From Cellulomonas hominis (GTDB lineage: Bacteria; Actinomycetota; Actinomycetes; Actinomycetales; Cellulomonadaceae): DNA of 64,000 nucleotides. The position numbers were made by a program, and so were the translations under genes. This document shows positions 23,746 to 32,010 of the stretch, one piece after another (the stretch's first letter is position 1; each line of letters opens with the position of its first letter). The notes below the pieces were generated by a model. It ran no database searches. It was not told the DNA's origin and saw only the letters and a list, made by a program, of their open reading frames with translations. Location: assembly GCF_014201095.1 (NCBI RefSeq), contig NZ_JACHDN010000001.1:3534001-3598000 (forward strand). The letters are read 5' to 3'.

Positions 23746-26532
23746 TCAGCCGGTGCGGCCGGTGAGCCTGCGCGCGAGCTTGATGAGCTCTTCGACGAGG
23801 AGCACGGTGGCCGCGACGGCGGCGCAGGTGGCCCACTGGGCACCGGTCAGGGCGGTGGTGTCGAAGATCGAGTTGAGCAGGGGGAGCTGGACGGCGAGCA
23901 CCTGCAGCAGGACGACGACGGCGAAGGAGCCCCACAGCCACCGGTTGGTGAACAGGTGGCGGGTGAAGACGCTCTCCCGCTCGGCACGGGCGTTGAGGGC
24001 GTTGAAGAACTGGAAGAGCACGAAGGTCGTGAAGGCCATCGTGGCGGCCACGGCGGCGCCGTACTGGTCGCCGGCGAAGGCGAGCACGCCCAGGGTGCCG
24101 GCGGCCATGACCGCCCCGGCGCGGAACATCTTCAACAGCCGGGCGCGCCCGAGGATCCGGGAGCGCCGGTCGCGAGGCGGCTCCTGCATCAGCCCGGGCC
24201 GCGCGGGGTCCACTCCCAGGGCCATGGCCGGCGGCCCGTCCATGATGATGTTGACCCAGAGCACCTGAATAGCGGTGAGTGGGGCGGGGAGCCCGGCGAT
24301 GGTCGCGCCGAGGAAGGTCAGGATCGCGCCGATGTTCGTGGAGAGTTGGAACCGGACGAACTTGACGACGTTGTCGAAGATCCCTCGACCCTCGCGAACG
24401 GCCCTGACGATGGTCGCGAAGTTGTCGTCGGTCAGGATCATCGTGCCGGCTTCCTTGGTCACCTCGGTGCCGGTGATGCCCATCGCGACGCCGATGTGCG
24501 CGGCGCGCAGCGCGGCGGCGTCGTTGACGCCGTCGCCGGTCATCGCTGCGACGTGGCCGCGGTCGGTCAAGGCCTTGACGATGGCGACCTTGTGCTCCGG
24601 GGCGACCCGGGCGAAAACGCCGATGTCCTCGATGCGCTCGGTGAGCTCGGCGGGGCTCATGCGGTCCAGGTCCGCACCGGTGACGACGTCACCGGAGATG
24701 CCGAGCTCGCGTGCGATGGCAGCTGCGGTGTCGCGGTGGTCGCCGGTGATCATCTTGACCTGGATCCCGGCGCGGTGGCACAGGGCGATCGCCTCACGGG
24801 CCTCGGCTCGGGGCGGGTCGGCGATTCCGACCAGGCCCAGGAAGGTCACGCCGGTGAGCCGGTCGGCAAGGGAGGCGGGGTCTCTGAGGTCGTCGAGCAG
24901 TGTGGTGGCGACTCCGATGACTCGCAGCCCCTGGGATGCCAGGCGGCTGATCTCGGCGTGGACGCGGGCCAGGGCGTCCGGGCCCAAGGGCTTGACCCCG
25001 TTAGCGGTGGCGATGAACGCGCTGCGCCCGAGCAGCACGTCCGGGGCTCCCTTGAGGTAGGCGCGGGCTCGAGTGCCTTCGGCGTGGACGGTGGCCATGT
25101 ACTTGTGCGCGGCGTCGAACGGCACCTCGCCGATGCGGGGGTGCTCGGCACGCAGCGCCGTGACGTCGATGCCGGTCTTGGCGGCGAGGACGACGAGGGC
25201 GCCTTCGGTGGGGTCGCCGACGATCGCCGGTGCACCGTCGCGGGTGGTCAGGACGGCGTCGCTGGCCAGCGCGGCCGCCCGCACCAGCGGATCGAGGTCG
25301 CTCGGAAGTGGGGCGCCGTCGGTCGCCCGCAGCTCGCCAGCCGGGACGTAGCCCTCGCCGGCGACGGTCACATCGCGACCGGCGACGACGACAGCTCGGG
25401 CGGTCATCTGGTTCAGGGTCAAGGTTCCGGTCTTGTCGCTGCAGACCACGGTCGCCGCGCCCAGGGTCTCCACCGAGGCCAGGCGCTTGACGATGGCCCC
25501 TCGGCGGGCCATCCGCTGCACACCCAGGGCCAGGGTCAGGGCCAGGACGGCGGGCAGGCCCTCGGGAACGGTCGCGACAGCCAGGGCGACTGCGCTGAGC
25601 GCGAGCTCGGCCAGGGGCTCGCCGCGCAGCAGCGCGAGCAGGGCGTAGGCGCCGACCGCGGTTCCACCGATCACGGCGATGCGCTTGCCGACGGCGTCCA
25701 GCTCGACCTGCAGTGGGCTCTTGGGCTCGGTGCCGGTGCGCAGCATTCCCGCGATCGCGCCGACCTCGGTGGCCATCCCCGTGGCGGTCACCACGAGCTC
25801 TGCGCGGCCGCGGGTCAGGGCGGTGTTCATGTACGCCATGCCGGTGCGGTCGGCGAGCGGGACCTTCGCGCCGTCACCGGTGAGGGCGGTCGGTGCGGTG
25901 GTCTTGGCGACCGGCTGGGACTCCCCGGTGAGCGCGGACTCGTCGATCTCGACACTCTCGGCGACGAGCAGGCGCCCGTCGGCCGGCACCCGGTCGCCAG
26001 CCTCCAGGAGCACGATGTCGCCAGGCGCGAGGTCGCCGGCGTCGATGACGTCGACCTGCTCGCCGCGGCGCACACGGGCGGCGGGGGTGAGCATCTTGCG
26101 CAGTGCCTCCAGGCTGCGCTCGGCTCGGTTCTCCTGGACAAACCCGATCGTGGCGTTGATCAGCAGCACGATGGTGATCACCACGGTGTCCTTGACGTCC
26201 CCGATGAGGCCGGCCAGGACCGCCGCGGCGATCAGGATCAGGATGAGCAGGCTGCGGAACTGGTCCAGGAACCGCCGCCACGCCGCCCGGCGAACCGGCT
26301 CGGCAAGCCGGTTTGGCCCGACCGCACTCAATCGCCGGCTGACCTCCGCTTCGTCGAGGCCCCGGCCGGGGTCGACTCCCAGGGCTTCGGTGACTTGCGA
26401 TGCAGGGATCAGATGCGCATCCGGCACGGTCAGTGCGCTCCCGGGTGGGACGGCACTGGAGGTGCGCCCCTCGGCGGAGGCGGGATGGGCGAGGACTGGC
26501 TGCGGGTCGTTCGTGCGTCGGGCCGTGGGCAC
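23746..26532 (-). CDS. P2A-type cation (Ca2+-like) ATPase
   Basis: The 928-aa protein is a complete P-type ATPase. It has the actuator motif LTGESQPV, the phosphorylated Asp366 in CSDKTGTLTLNQMT, the nucleotide domain (KGAPDVLL), the hinge MTGDGVNDAAAL, and about ten membrane spans. The M4 motif VPEGLPAVLALTLALG and M6 motif LWVNIIMDGPPAMALG are those of the P2A group (SERCA, PacL, mycobacterial CtpF). Ca2+ or another divalent cation is the likely substrate. The start GTG 26532 is preceded by AGGAG at 6 nt; longer in-frame starts give a low-complexity leader. It lies with stress genes and is divergent from the baeRF-heliorhodopsin pair. Confidence 0.92.
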   Translation of the reverse strand: MPTARRTNDPQPVLAHPASAEGRTSSAVPPGSALTVPDAHLIPASQVTEALGVDPGRGLDEAEVSRRLSAVGPNRLAEPVRRAAWRRFLDQFRSLLILILIAAAVLAGLIGDVKDTVVITIVLLINATIGFVQENRAERSLEALRKMLTPAARVRRGEQVDVIDAGDLAPGDIVLLEAGDRVPADGRLLVAESVEIDESALTGESQPVAKTTAPTALTGDGAKVPLADRTGMAYMNTALTRGRAELVVTATGMATEVGAIAGMLRTGTEPKSPLQVELDAVGKRIAVIGGTAVGAYALLALLRGEPLAELALSAVALAVATVPEGLPAVLALTLALGVQRMARRGAIVKRLASVETLGAATVVCSDKTGTLTLNQMTARAVVVAGRDVTVAGEGYVPAGELRATDGAPLPSDLDPLVRAAALASDAVLTTRDGAPAIVGDPTEGALVVLAAKTGIDVTALRAEHPRIGEVPFDAAHKYMATVHAEGTRARAYLKGAPDVLLGRSAFIATANGVKPLGPDALARVHAEISRLASQGLRVIGVATTLLDDLRDPASLADRLTGVTFLGLVGIADPPRAEAREAIALCHRAGIQVKMITGDHRDTAAAIARELGISGDVVTGADLDRMSPAELTERIEDIGVFARVAPEHKVAIVKALTDRGHVAAMTGDGVNDAAALRAAHIGVAMGITGTEVTKEAGTMILTDDNFATIVRAVREGRGIFDNVVKFVRFQLSTNIGAILTFLGATIAGLPAPLTAIQVLWVNIIMDGPPAMALGVDPARPGLMQEPPRDRRSRILGRARLLKMFRAGAVMAAGTLGVLAFAGDQYGAAVAATMAFTTFVLFQFFNALNARAERESVFTRHLFTNRWLWGSFAVVVLLQVLAVQLPLLNSIFDTTALTGAQWATCAAVAATVLLVEELIKLARRLTGRTG

Positions 26533-26679
26533 AGCGGGCTCCTGAAGGTTGGGAGGGACACGGGCACCGGCCCGGGCCGCTAGGGGGTCAGCGGCCCGAG
26601 CCGGGGGCGAGGTGGTCTCTCCCGCCCCCGCAGGGGCCGGCGGCCCGGGCCTTTCGGCCGAGATGACGAGACGCCGTGA

Positions 26680-26692
26680 GGGGGTACTCCCC
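26680..26692 (-). promoter_or_regulatory. Motif C upstream of the P-type ATPase
   Basis: GGGGGTACTCCCC, read on the minus strand as GGGGAGTACCCCC, lies about 150 nt upstream of the ATPase start. It is a 5-bp-arm palindrome of the same type as the other two copies. Confidence 0.45.
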
Positions 26693-26718
26693 AACCTTGC
26701 GATCCACGATGCCGGAAC

Positions 26719-26735
26719 TTGACTTCGATTGTCAA
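26719..26735. promoter_or_regulatory. Inverted repeat TTGAC-N7-GTCAA
   Basis: Perfect 5-bp arms flank TTCGATT between two divergent genes, as expected for a winged-helix operator. A related ATTGTCACC occurs upstream of the universal stress protein near 23574. The binding protein is unknown. Confidence 0.35.
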
Positions 26736-26851
26736 CAGGTCCGGCTGATCCCGTGGCCAGCGGAGCCGCAGCGCGAGGCGCCAGAGCTCGTCGGAGCCTT
26801 AAGGTTGTCCCGGATACGCGAATCGTGCTTCACTCGTTCCGCACGGACGAA

Positions 26852-26863
26852 GGGGAGTATCCC
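26852..26863 (+). promoter_or_regulatory. Motif C upstream of the baeRF gene
   Basis: GGGGAGTATCCC lies 117 nt upstream of the baeRF start, in the same relative orientation as the copy upstream of the 31615 gene. Confidence 0.45.
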
Positions 26864-26968
26864 TGAGCGATGCGTCGTCATGACGGTTCCTGGGTGGGAC
26901 CCGGCGCCTCGGGCCGATGGGCCGGGAGAGACCTTCGGTTGGACCGAGAACCGACCGAGGAGCACCCC

Positions 26969-28111
26969 ATGACCGACCTGACCCACGAGCCCGTCGCCTT
27001 CAGCCGGTGGAGCGGTCCACGACACGTGATGTCGCCCCCACCGGCCGAGCTCGTCGTCGAGCTCCAGGCCCCGACCACCTTCCCCGCCATCACCCTGCTC
27101 CTTCCCACCACGGCCGGGAGTGTGATGACGCCGGAGGACCGCGTGGCCCTGCGAGGGCTGCTGGACCAGGCGCGGCAGCGGCTATACGCCGGACGCGTCC
27201 CCGCGGCCGACGACGTCCTAACCGAGCTGGCCCGGGTGGCTGAGGAGGCGATGACACTGTCGACCGCGTCCGGGCTGGCGGTCCTGACCTCGCGCGACGG
27301 CATCCGGGCCAGCATCCGCCTGCCCGTGGCGGTGGTGCCGCGCGTCGTCGTGGACGCATCCTTCGCGACGCGTGACCTTGTCCGCGCCCTGCACCGCACC
27401 CCCCGCCATGCCGTTCTCGCCCTGGGCTCGCGCCAGGCGCGACTGTTCGAGGGCGCTGGTGACGAGCTGCGCCCGGTGACCGGGCGTTTCCCGATCACCG
27501 CGGCGCGCGAGCAACGCCGTGACCCCGACCGGCCCGGTCTGGCGCGGTCCGACGCCGCCGCGTTCTATCGCGACGTCGACGCGGCGCTGGGAGCGCACCT
27601 GCGCCTGCACCCCTCGCCGATCGTGCTCGCCGGCTCACCGCGCGCCGTCGCCGGATTCAGGGCGGTCTCGCGTCATCTCGCCCGACTGGCCGGAACGGTC
27701 GAAGCTGACGTGGTCCGCGAGCCCCTCCCCTCGCTGGCTCGCCGGGTGCGACCGGTCCTCGAGCAGTACCTGCGATCCCGTCAGGAGGAGGCGTTCGGCC
27801 TCCTCGAACGTCGGATGGGATCCCAGGCTGCGGTCAGCGGCGTGGCCGCGGCGTGGCTCGCCGCACGCCACGAACGCCCCGAGATGCTCGTGGTCGACGA
27901 GTCCCTGGTCATGCCGGCCCGCCTCAGCCCAGACGGCGACTTCCTCGAGCCGGCGGAGGACCCGGAGGCCCTGGACGTCGTGGACGACATCATCGACGAG
28001 CTGATCGAGCTCGTGCTGCGCCGCGGCGGATGGATCGCCCTGGCCGAACCTGGCCGGCTGACCGCCCACGACGGAGTTGCCCTCACCCTGCGGACCAAGG
28101 CCGCGCAATGA
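26969..28111 (+). CDS. baeRF (bacterial eRF1-like) protein
   Basis: The 380-aa protein resembles bacterial archaeo-eukaryotic release factor homologues. It has an N-terminal alpha/beta region (APTTFPAITLLLPT), a central RNase-H/eRF1-like core (HAVLALGSRQARLFEGAGDE, where the RLFE segment is typical, and SPIVLAGSPRAVAGFRAVSR), and an L7Ae-like C-terminal part ending LVLRRGGWIALAEPGRLTAH. Family members are thought to act on ribosomes or tRNA during stress or hibernation. ATG 26969 follows GAGGAG at a good distance. The last 4 nt overlap the heliorhodopsin start, so the two proteins are made from one message. Confidence 0.75.
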   Translation: MTDLTHEPVAFSRWSGPRHVMSPPPAELVVELQAPTTFPAITLLLPTTAGSVMTPEDRVALRGLLDQARQRLYAGRVPAADDVLTELARVAEEAMTLSTASGLAVLTSRDGIRASIRLPVAVVPRVVVDASFATRDLVRALHRTPRHAVLALGSRQARLFEGAGDELRPVTGRFPITAAREQRRDPDRPGLARSDAAAFYRDVDAALGAHLRLHPSPIVLAGSPRAVAGFRAVSRHLARLAGTVEADVVREPLPSLARRVRPVLEQYLRSRQEEAFGLLERRMGSQAAVSGVAAAWLAARHERPEMLVVDESLVMPARLSPDGDFLEPAEDPEALDVVDDIIDELIELVLRRGGWIALAEPGRLTAHDGVALTLRTKAAQ

Positions 28112-28956
28112 CTGCGCGTCAGAACGCGGCATCGCCGGTAACGGGCGCGAAGCGAGCAGCCCGCCGAACCCAGCTGGCTGCCGCCGCGGCTGGCGTTCGG
28201 GTGCTGCCCGAGCGCGCGCGAGGACTACGCCGGGCGAACCTGGCTGCCTGCGCGCTGCACGCCGTCAGTGCGGCCGCGGTGCTTGCACTGGCGGACGAAT
28301 TCACTTTGCCGGTGACCGGCACTTACCTCGTGGGACCACCGGGCACCGACGGGCAGAGCGTCACCGTGCTCGACCTGTCCGTCGCTGGCGCTGTCGGCGC
28401 CTTCCTGATCCTGTCGGCGCTGTTCCACCTGCTGGTCAGCGCCCCATTCGTGTTCAAGCGCTACCTCACCGGATTGACCCAGCACCGCAATGTGTTCCGC
28501 TGGGTGGAGTACTCCCTGTCGAGCTCACTGATGATCGTCGTGATCGCCCAACTCTGTGGGATCACCGACGTCGCGGCGCTGATCGCCATCGCCGGCGTGA
28601 ACGCCTCGATGATCTTCTTCGGGTGGCTGCAGGAGAAGTACCACGAGCCCGGCGACGGCGGGTTCCTGCCGTTCGCTCTCGGCTGCGTCGCCGGCGTCGT
28701 ACCGTGGCTCGCGATCCTGGTCTACGTCCTGGCGCCCGGGTCGACGTCCGGGGCCGAACCACCTGCCTTCGTCTACGCGATCGTCATCTCGCTCTTCGCG
28801 TTCTTCAACGTGTTCGCCCTTGTGCAGTGGCTGCAGTACCGGCCCGTCGGGCGCTTCCGCGACTACCTCGTCGGGGAGCGCACGTACATCGCACTGAGCT
28901 TCATCGCCAAGTCCGCCCTTGCATGGCAAGTCTTCGCTGGAACACTCACCGCATGA
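28108..28956 (+). CDS. Heliorhodopsin
   Basis: This 282-aa seven-helix protein matches the heliorhodopsin family, not type-1 pump rhodopsins. Helix 3 has the characteristic RWVEYSLSSSLMIVVIA with the counter-ion glutamate at Glu134. Helix 7 has SFIAKSALAWQVFAGTL, with the retinal-binding Lys268. A cytoplasmic basic N-terminus (about 50 residues) precedes helix 1, in line with the inverted topology of the family. Heliorhodopsins bind retinal, have slow photocycles and do not pump ions; sensory or enzyme-regulating roles have been proposed. It overlaps the baeRF gene by 4 nt. No retinal-synthesis gene is in the window, so the chromophore must come from elsewhere. Confidence 0.9.
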   Translation: MTARQNAASPVTGAKRAARRTQLAAAAAGVRVLPERARGLRRANLAACALHAVSAAAVLALADEFTLPVTGTYLVGPPGTDGQSVTVLDLSVAGAVGAFLILSALFHLLVSAPFVFKRYLTGLTQHRNVFRWVEYSLSSSLMIVVIAQLCGITDVAALIAIAGVNASMIFFGWLQEKYHEPGDGGFLPFALGCVAGVVPWLAILVYVLAPGSTSGAEPPAFVYAIVISLFAFFNVFALVQWLQYRPVGRFRDYLVGERTYIALSFIAKSALAWQVFAGTLTA

Positions 28957-29165
28957 TCCCCCCGCCCTCACGCCACGGCACGGGCTCCTGATACCCACCC
29001 ACAGCTCAAGCCCGGCGCTCTTGCCGCATCCTGTGTGGCGTCAAGCCTGCGTGCTCTGAGGCGCGATGACAGACCGGCGCCTCCACAGCGGATGTGCGCG
29101 TCGGACTGGGTGGGACGAGCCGATCGCCTTGCTTACGTGCTCACGCGCGCGAGGCGGCTCGGGGG

Positions 29166-29612
29166 TCAACGCCAGCGGGCGAAGACGACCAAGAGGGTTC
29201 CGACGGCCACGATGGCAGCCGCGTAGGACAACAGTTGGTCACCCGGTGGCCTGCGGACGAGCTCTTCGAGGAAGCGCACTGCGAGGACCAGGACCAAGGT
29301 CGCGGCGACTTTCGACTTCAGTGCGTCGAAGCTCTCGGTCGTCAGCGCCGGGGGGAGGTCGAGGTCGCTAATGCAGAGTTCCCACATGCCCAGGCCGACT
29401 TGGAGCAGCACCGTGCCGACCAGGATCGTGTCGATGCTCTCGAAGAGCAGGACCAGGGCTTCCTCGCTGGTGCCGGTACCGATCGCCCTGATGAACAGGA
29501 CCGCCTTCACCAACGCCCAAACGAACGCCGTGGCACACAGCAGCAGGGACGTGATGGCGCTGAGCGCGCCGAGCCAGCGCGCCGACTCCAGCGCGCGACC
29601 GAGCCTGGACAC
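29166..29612 (-). CDS. UPF0114 (YqhA)-like membrane protein
   Basis: The 148-aa product has three or four membrane spans. The opening SRLGRALESARWLGALSAIT is followed by helix 1. Then come LVLLFESIDTILVGTVLLQV, GMWELCISDLDLPPAL and a C-terminal pair around KVAATLVLVLAVRFLEEL. This matches the UPF0114/YqhA layout, a family of unknown function. I take GTG 29612, since the open frame upstream to 29747 is Arg/Gly-rich and unlike the family. It faces the heliorhodopsin gene tail to tail across 209 nt; that gap holds a weak GAGGCGC/GCGCCTC hairpin at 29058-29083. Confidence 0.75.
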   Translation of the reverse strand: MSRLGRALESARWLGALSAITSLLLCATAFVWALVKAVLFIRAIGTGTSEEALVLLFESIDTILVGTVLLQVGLGMWELCISDLDLPPALTTESFDALKSKVAATLVLVLAVRFLEELVRRPPGDQLLSYAAAIVAVGTLLVVFARWR

Positions 29613-29833
29613 AGTGCTCTGACGCGGCTCATCGCGCCCGGGTGCAGGATCCAACGAGACGCCCCTCCAATGCTCTTGACCGACACCGCCTACGAGCAGC
29701 GTCGCCGGCAGCCTATTGCCGGCAGCGCAACGGCGGGTCTGCTGCACGAGTAGGTGACAGTCTGACCTGCCCTACGGTTCGGTTACCAGATGGGGTCTGG
29801 TGGTTCGGCTTCTCCAGAGAGAAGGTTCGAACC

Positions 29834-29911
29834 ATGCCGAAGCCGTATCCACCGGCGTTCCGCGCCAGGGCGGTCGCGCTCGTGCGGGCAGGCAAGCCCG
29901 CCAGCACGGTC
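29834..29911 (+). pseudogene. Truncated IS3-type orfA, interrupted by an IS
   Basis: The 26 codons starting MPKPYPPAFRARAVALVRAG are the usual N-terminus of an IS3-family orfA (helix-turn-helix subunit). The frame is cut at KPASTV by the IS inserted at 29912. To the right of that IS (31219 on), the sequence can be read in shifted frames as a degenerate continuation (WVNAHADRTIELASRAPGV), but this is weak. It is an older, dead IS copy used as a landing site. Confidence 0.6.
29909..29911 (+). repeat. 3-bp target duplication (left)
   Basis: GTC immediately left of the IS is repeated at 31216-31218 immediately right of it. A 3-bp duplication is normal for IS3-family elements and points to a simple insertion. 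Confidence 0.6.
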
Positions 29912-29941
29912 TGAACCGCCCCGGGTTCAGTGGAGGCTCGG
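29912..29941 (+). repeat. IS terminal inverted repeat, left
   Basis: It begins TGAACCGCCCCGGGTTC and matches the reverse complement of 31186-31215 at 24 or 25 of 30 positions, including the outermost 13. Confidence 0.8.
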
Positions 29942-30850
29942 TTCTTTGGTTTCCAGCGTCGTGGACGCCGTGATCTGACGGTAGTGGGCGGCCTCGTGCT
30001 CGCTCGGTGGGATGTCGCCGAGCTCGGTGTGCAGGCGCCGGTTGTTGAACCAGTCGACCCACTCCAGGGTCGCGATCTCGACGTCATCCAGCGTCCGCCA
30101 GGGCCCCCGGCGACGGATGAGCTCGGTCTTGAACAGGCCGATGGTGGACTCGGCCAGGGCGTTGTCGTAGGCGTCGCCGACGGTCCCGATCGAGGCCCGC
30201 ATGCCGAGCGCGGCGAGCCGCTCGGTCAGCGCCAGGCTGACGTATTGCGACCCTGCATCGGTGTGATGGATGAGCCCGGTCAGGTCGGTAACGCCGGCGC
30301 GGCCGCGAGACCACACGGCCATCTCCAGGGTGTCGGTGACCAGGTCGGCGCGCATCGTGGTGTCGGCCTTCCAGCCGACGATCATGCGTGAGTAGACGTC
30401 GATGATGAACGCGACGTAGCTGAAGCCGGCCCACGTCCGGACGTAGGTGAAGTCCGCGACCCACAGCTGGTTCGGGGCGGTCGCGGTGAACGCGCGGTTG
30501 ACCAGGTCCCCGGCGCGGCAACCGTCCTTGCCCGGGATCGTGGTGCGCCTGGCCCGGCCGCGGACGGCTCCGTGCAGGTCAGCGGCGCGCATCAAGCGTT
30601 CGACCCGGCAGCGCCCGATCGGGTGGCCCAGGCGGTGCAGGTGCTTCCACATCTTGCGCGCCCCGTAGACCCCGTAGTTCCCCGCGTGCTCAGCGGTGAT
30701 CACCTCGGTCAGCTCGGCGTCGCCGACAGACCGCGCCGAGGCTGGACGTGTCTTGGCCGCGTAGTAGGTGCTCGGGGCGACCTGCAGCTCCCTGCAGATC
30801 GGCTCGACCCCGAACTGGCCCTTGTGGCCGTCGATGTACTCCACGATCAC
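29927..30850 (-). CDS. IS3-family transposase OrfB (DDE)
   Basis: The 307-aa protein has the IS3 OrfB layout: an HTH_21-like segment (YGVYGARKMWKHLHRLGHPI) followed by the rve/DDE core. The three acidic residues lie in LWVADFTYVRTW, LIHHTDAGSQYVSL and ALAESTIGLFKTELI. The GTG start overlaps the orfA stop by 4 nt; in this family the active enzyme is usually an OrfAB fusion made by frameshifting in the overlap. Confidence 0.92.
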   Translation of the reverse strand: MIVEYIDGHKGQFGVEPICRELQVAPSTYYAAKTRPASARSVGDAELTEVITAEHAGNYGVYGARKMWKHLHRLGHPIGRCRVERLMRAADLHGAVRGRARRTTIPGKDGCRAGDLVNRAFTATAPNQLWVADFTYVRTWAGFSYVAFIIDVYSRMIVGWKADTTMRADLVTDTLEMAVWSRGRAGVTDLTGLIHHTDAGSQYVSLALTERLAALGMRASIGTVGDAYDNALAESTIGLFKTELIRRRGPWRTLDDVEIATLEWVDWFNNRRLHTELGDIPPSEHEAAHYRQITASTTLETKEPSLH

Positions 30851-31164
30851 CGTTGTGGGCGGTCGAGCTCCGCCGCGAAGAAAGCCGACGCCGACCTCAA
30901 GATCGCGTTGGATCGGCGCAGCTCACGGTTCTCCCGCTCGAGCTCGGCCAGCCGCTGCGCGTCCGACGTGCTCGTCCCGGGTCGATCGCCGGCGTCGACC
31001 TCGGCCTGGGTGACCCAGTTCCGCAACGTCTCGGGATTGATCCCGAGCTGGTCACCGATCCGGCGCAGCGCCCCGACCCGCGTCGCGGGGTCACGCCGCG
31101 CATCGACGGCCATCCTGATCGCTCGCTCCCGAAGCTCCTCCGGGTACTTCCTCGGTGCTGCCAT
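30847..31164 (-). CDS. IS3-family transposase OrfA (helix-turn-helix)
   Basis: The 105-aa protein begins MAAPRKYPEELRERAIRMAV, the standard OrfA opening. It has a helix-turn-helix (GDQLGINPETLRNWV) and a leucine-zipper-like end (LAELERENRELRRSNAIL). ATG 31164 has GGAGG 9 nt upstream; an ATG at 31173 directly abuts that site. It would bind the terminal repeats and guide OrfB. Confidence 0.9.
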   Translation of the reverse strand: MAAPRKYPEELRERAIRMAVDARRDPATRVGALRRIGDQLGINPETLRNWVTQAEVDAGDRPGTSTSDAQRLAELERENRELRRSNAILRSASAFFAAELDRPQR

Positions 31165-31185
31165 GACTCTCATCCTCCGTGGATT

Positions 31186-31215
31186 GAGAGCCTCTACGGA
31201 AGCCGGGGCGGTTCA
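31186..31215 (-). repeat. IS terminal inverted repeat, right
   Basis: It ends CCGGGGCGGTTCA and is the partner of 29912-29941. Confidence 0.8.
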
Positions 31216-31465
31216 GTCGCCGAGCGCCATGTCCCTGGCTGGGATGGGCTGGGTGAACGCGCATGCGGATAGGACGATCGAACTGGCCAGCAGGGCACCA
31301 GGAGTGCGCCAGCGAACCTGAGAGGTCATCACAGTCCTTCCTTCTGCGGGCACGATTCAGCGCCTGGCGGCGCCAGCACCTGGGTCGTGCCCGCGAACAC
31401 CTAGGCTCGGCCAGTCCGACGCCGCAGCGACGTGGCAGCGCCGTCGGACCGGGAAGGGAACGTTG

Positions 31466-31615
31466 CTACTCGCGCCGGCCCGAGATGGGTTGGGCGTCTC
31501 GGCGGGCGGCGCCGAAGATCGCGCCGCGCCGGATCCCGAAGAAGCCGTGGTCCCGCAGCAGCCACAGCACGAGCCATGCTGCGAGTACCAGGTACAGGAA
31601 GATGTCCCAGAGCAT
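31466..31615 (-). CDS. Small single-span membrane protein
   Basis: The 49-aa peptide starts MLWDIFLYLVLAAWLVLWLL, a single membrane helix, and ends in a basic tail (GIRRGAIFGAARRDAQ). ATG 31615 is preceded by GGAGGAG at 6 nt, the best ribosome site nearby, so the gene is credible despite its size. Motif C lies 110 nt upstream in the same orientation as at the baeRF gene, so it may belong to the same stress regulon. Confidence 0.55.
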   Translation of the reverse strand: MLWDIFLYLVLAAWLVLWLLRDHGFFGIRRGAIFGAARRDAQPISGRRE

Positions 31616-31724
31616 GATCCGCTCCTCCGGCCATGTGGGCGGGGCCGGAAGTCTCTCCACCCGGTTGACGACCGGGCTCGAGTCGCCGGGACGTGTGCGT
31701 CCGTGTTGTCGGCGACCGACTAGC

Positions 31725-31736
31725 GGGATACTCCCC
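31725..31736 (-). promoter_or_regulatory. Motif C upstream of the 31615 gene
   Basis: GGGATACTCCCC, read on the minus strand as GGGGAGTATCCC, is identical to the copy at 26852 and lies 110 nt upstream of the small membrane gene. Confidence 0.45.
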
Positions 31737-31882
31737 TCCGGGATTACATGAACCATGATACATGATCCACGGTTCGCGCGTATACCTTGGCCGCAGCGCC
31801 TCTCCGGGCAGTACAGCGCGTCCCCGTCGAACCGAACTGAGGCCGCAGCCCTCGGTTAGCAGCAGCGTGCGCTAATCGAACG

Positions 31883-31947
31883 TTTCCGCTACACCCGTCA
31901 GAGCTCAGCCGGCGTGGGTGGTCGACGAGGCGCCCGATGTAGCGGAA
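31883..31947. repeat. Inverted repeat upstream of the recombinase
   Basis: TTTCCGCTACA at 31883-31893 and TGTAGCGGAA at 31938-31947 are exact inverted copies over 10 bp, 44 nt apart and 64 nt before the serine recombinase. They fit a res site or transposon end. I found no matching end to the right of the ATPase gene. Confidence 0.45.
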
Positions 31948-32010
31948 CTGCGTGCCGGAATCTACGGCGCGATACTTCACGGGTCAGACGAGTTTCGCTA
32001 CGGTCGGAGA

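Larger units (their letters stand above)
26533..26968. other. Divergent intergenic control region
   Basis: These 436 nt separate the ATPase (minus) and baeRF (plus) genes and contain no convincing gene. They hold two copies of the GGGGAGTAYCCC palindrome (26680-26692 and 26852-26863), a TTGAC-7-GTCAA inverted repeat (26719-26735) and a CCTTAAGG palindrome near 26800. Local AT content is higher than in the surrounding genes. Confidence 0.6.
29912..31215 (-). mobile_element. IS3-family insertion sequence, complete
   Basis: The element is 1304 bp, with two overlapping genes (orfA 30847-31164, orfB 29927-30850) on the minus strand and imperfect 30-bp terminal inverted repeats beginning TGAACCGCCCCGG. 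It is flanked by the direct repeat GTC. Both frames look intact, so it may be active. The subgroup cannot be fixed from the sequence alone. Confidence 0.9.
31616..32010. other. Non-coding region, probable edge of the Tni-like module
   Basis: No credible gene is seen in these 395 nt. They contain motif C (31725-31736), an AT-rich patch (ATGAACCATGATACATGATC, about 31748-31767) and, nearer the recombinase, inverted copies TTTCCGCTACA (31883-31893) and TGTAGCGGAA (31938-31947) plus a relative TTTCGCTACGG (about 31993). These are probably recombinase or transposase binding sites. Confidence 0.45.

Noticed and set aside
28957..29165. Small plus-strand frames after the heliorhodopsin gene
   Set aside because: No ribosome sites, Arg-rich composition, and they read into the antisense of the UPF0114-like gene.
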